DNA from: an uncultured Desulfobacterales bacterium
GTDB lineage: Bacteria; Desulfobacterota; Desulfobacteria; Desulfobacterales; UBA11574
NCBI GenBank assembly: GCA_937925895.1
Contig: CALANC010000161.1
Location: 1-5,845 of the forward strand
Length of the DNA stretch: 5,845 bases
Direction: 5' to 3'
The notes beneath the pieces were generated by a model. That model was not told the DNA's origin. It did no database searches and saw only the letters and a program-made list of their open reading frames with translations. Shown here one piece after another: positions 5,512 through 5,845 of this stretch; within the stretch, counting starts at the first letter, position 1, and each line of letters opens with the position of its first letter. Position numbers and translations under genes: made by a program.

Positions 5512-5845
5512 CTAAAAGCTCAATGCACTTTTTATTTGGGCATAAAGTTGTTTATTATCAAAGCCCATAAGTGCCGGAGCTTCGGAAGGACATGCCGCAG
5601 AGCAGGCGCCACAGCCTTTACACAATGCCGGGTTAACTTCAGCCACATACTTTTTGTCATCGAAGTTGATGGCAGAAAAAGGGCAAACATTAATGCATCC
5701 GAGGCATCCGGAACACAGCTCCGGAACGATATGGGAGATGATGCCGCCCAATTTAATATTTTCCATGGCCAAAACCGTTACTGCTCTGGCCGATGCCGCC
5801 AGGGCCTGGGTTATGGACTCATCGATCGATTTTGGGGCATGGGCC
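5512..5845 (-). CDS. hdrA: HdrA-like heterodisulfide reductase subunit A, C-terminal part, cut by window edge
   Basis: The frame is open from the right edge (first full codon at 5844) to the TAG at 5514-5512, giving 110 visible residues. It begins AHAPKSIDESITQALAASA, the conserved segment near the end of HdrA flavoproteins. Two ferredoxin motifs C-x2-C-x2-C-x3-CP follow (Cys44, 47, 50, 54 and Cys75, 78, 81, 85 of the visible part), which would bind two [4Fe-4S] clusters. An apparent start at a TTG (5772) would make an 86-residue ferredoxin, but the HdrA-specific residues upstream show this is internal. HdrA is the FAD- and Fe-S-containing, electron-bifurcating subunit that pairs with HdrBC and often with MvhADG hydrogenase. 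The FAD-binding part lies beyond the window, so the exact HdrA subtype cannot be told. It is probably cotranscribed with hypC, 11 nt downstream. Confidence 0.88.
   Translation of the reverse strand, partial: AHAPKSIDESITQALAASARAVTVLAMENIKLGGIISHIVPELCSGCLGCINVCPFSAINFDDKKYVAEVNPALCKGCGACSAACPSEAPALMGFDNKQLYAQIKSALSF

Overview
The window is a minus-strand gene cluster for maturing [NiFe]-hydrogenase. It reads right to left: the C-terminal end of an HdrA-type heterodisulfide reductase subunit, then hypC, hypF, hypD, hypE, and the N-terminal end of an ApbE-type FMN-transferase lipoprotein. The gene content (HdrA beside hyp genes, plus an ApbE lipoprotein), a moderate GC content and long structured repeats between genes suggest an anaerobe of the Desulfobacterota (sulfate-reducer type). 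That placement is inference, because no rRNA or other taxonomic marker is present.

Layout. Positions 5512-5845 hold the HdrA C-terminus with two [4Fe-4S] motifs, open at the right edge. hypC (5267-5500) follows after 11 nt, and hypF (2950-5226) follows hypC closely. A 486-nt gap (2464-2949) then separates hypF from hypD. It holds two diverged ~90-bp direct repeats, an inverted repeat with 16-nt arms, a short direct repeat and a 14-bp palindrome. hypD (1372-2463) and hypE (349-1359) are 12 nt apart, with a good Shine-Dalgarno site overlapping the hypD stop. Positions 207-350 are one large imperfect palindrome with perfect 19-bp ends, and its edge supplies part of the hypE stop codon. Positions 1-177 encode the start of the apbE-like gene, which runs off the left edge.

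How the genes work together. HypF and HypE make the cyanide ligands: HypF carbamoylates the C-terminal cysteine of HypE, and HypE dehydrates the product to a thiocyanate. HypC and HypD assemble the Fe(CN)2CO unit and deliver it to the hydrogenase large subunit. HypA and HypB (nickel insertion) and the hydrogenase itself are not in the window. The HdrA neighbour suggests that the client enzyme may be an Hdr-linked (Mvh-like) cytoplasmic hydrogenase encoded to the right.

I see no clearly new protein system. All hyp genes look intact and carry their key residues. The least explained DNA is the palindromic element after hypE and the repeat mosaic between hypF and hypD.
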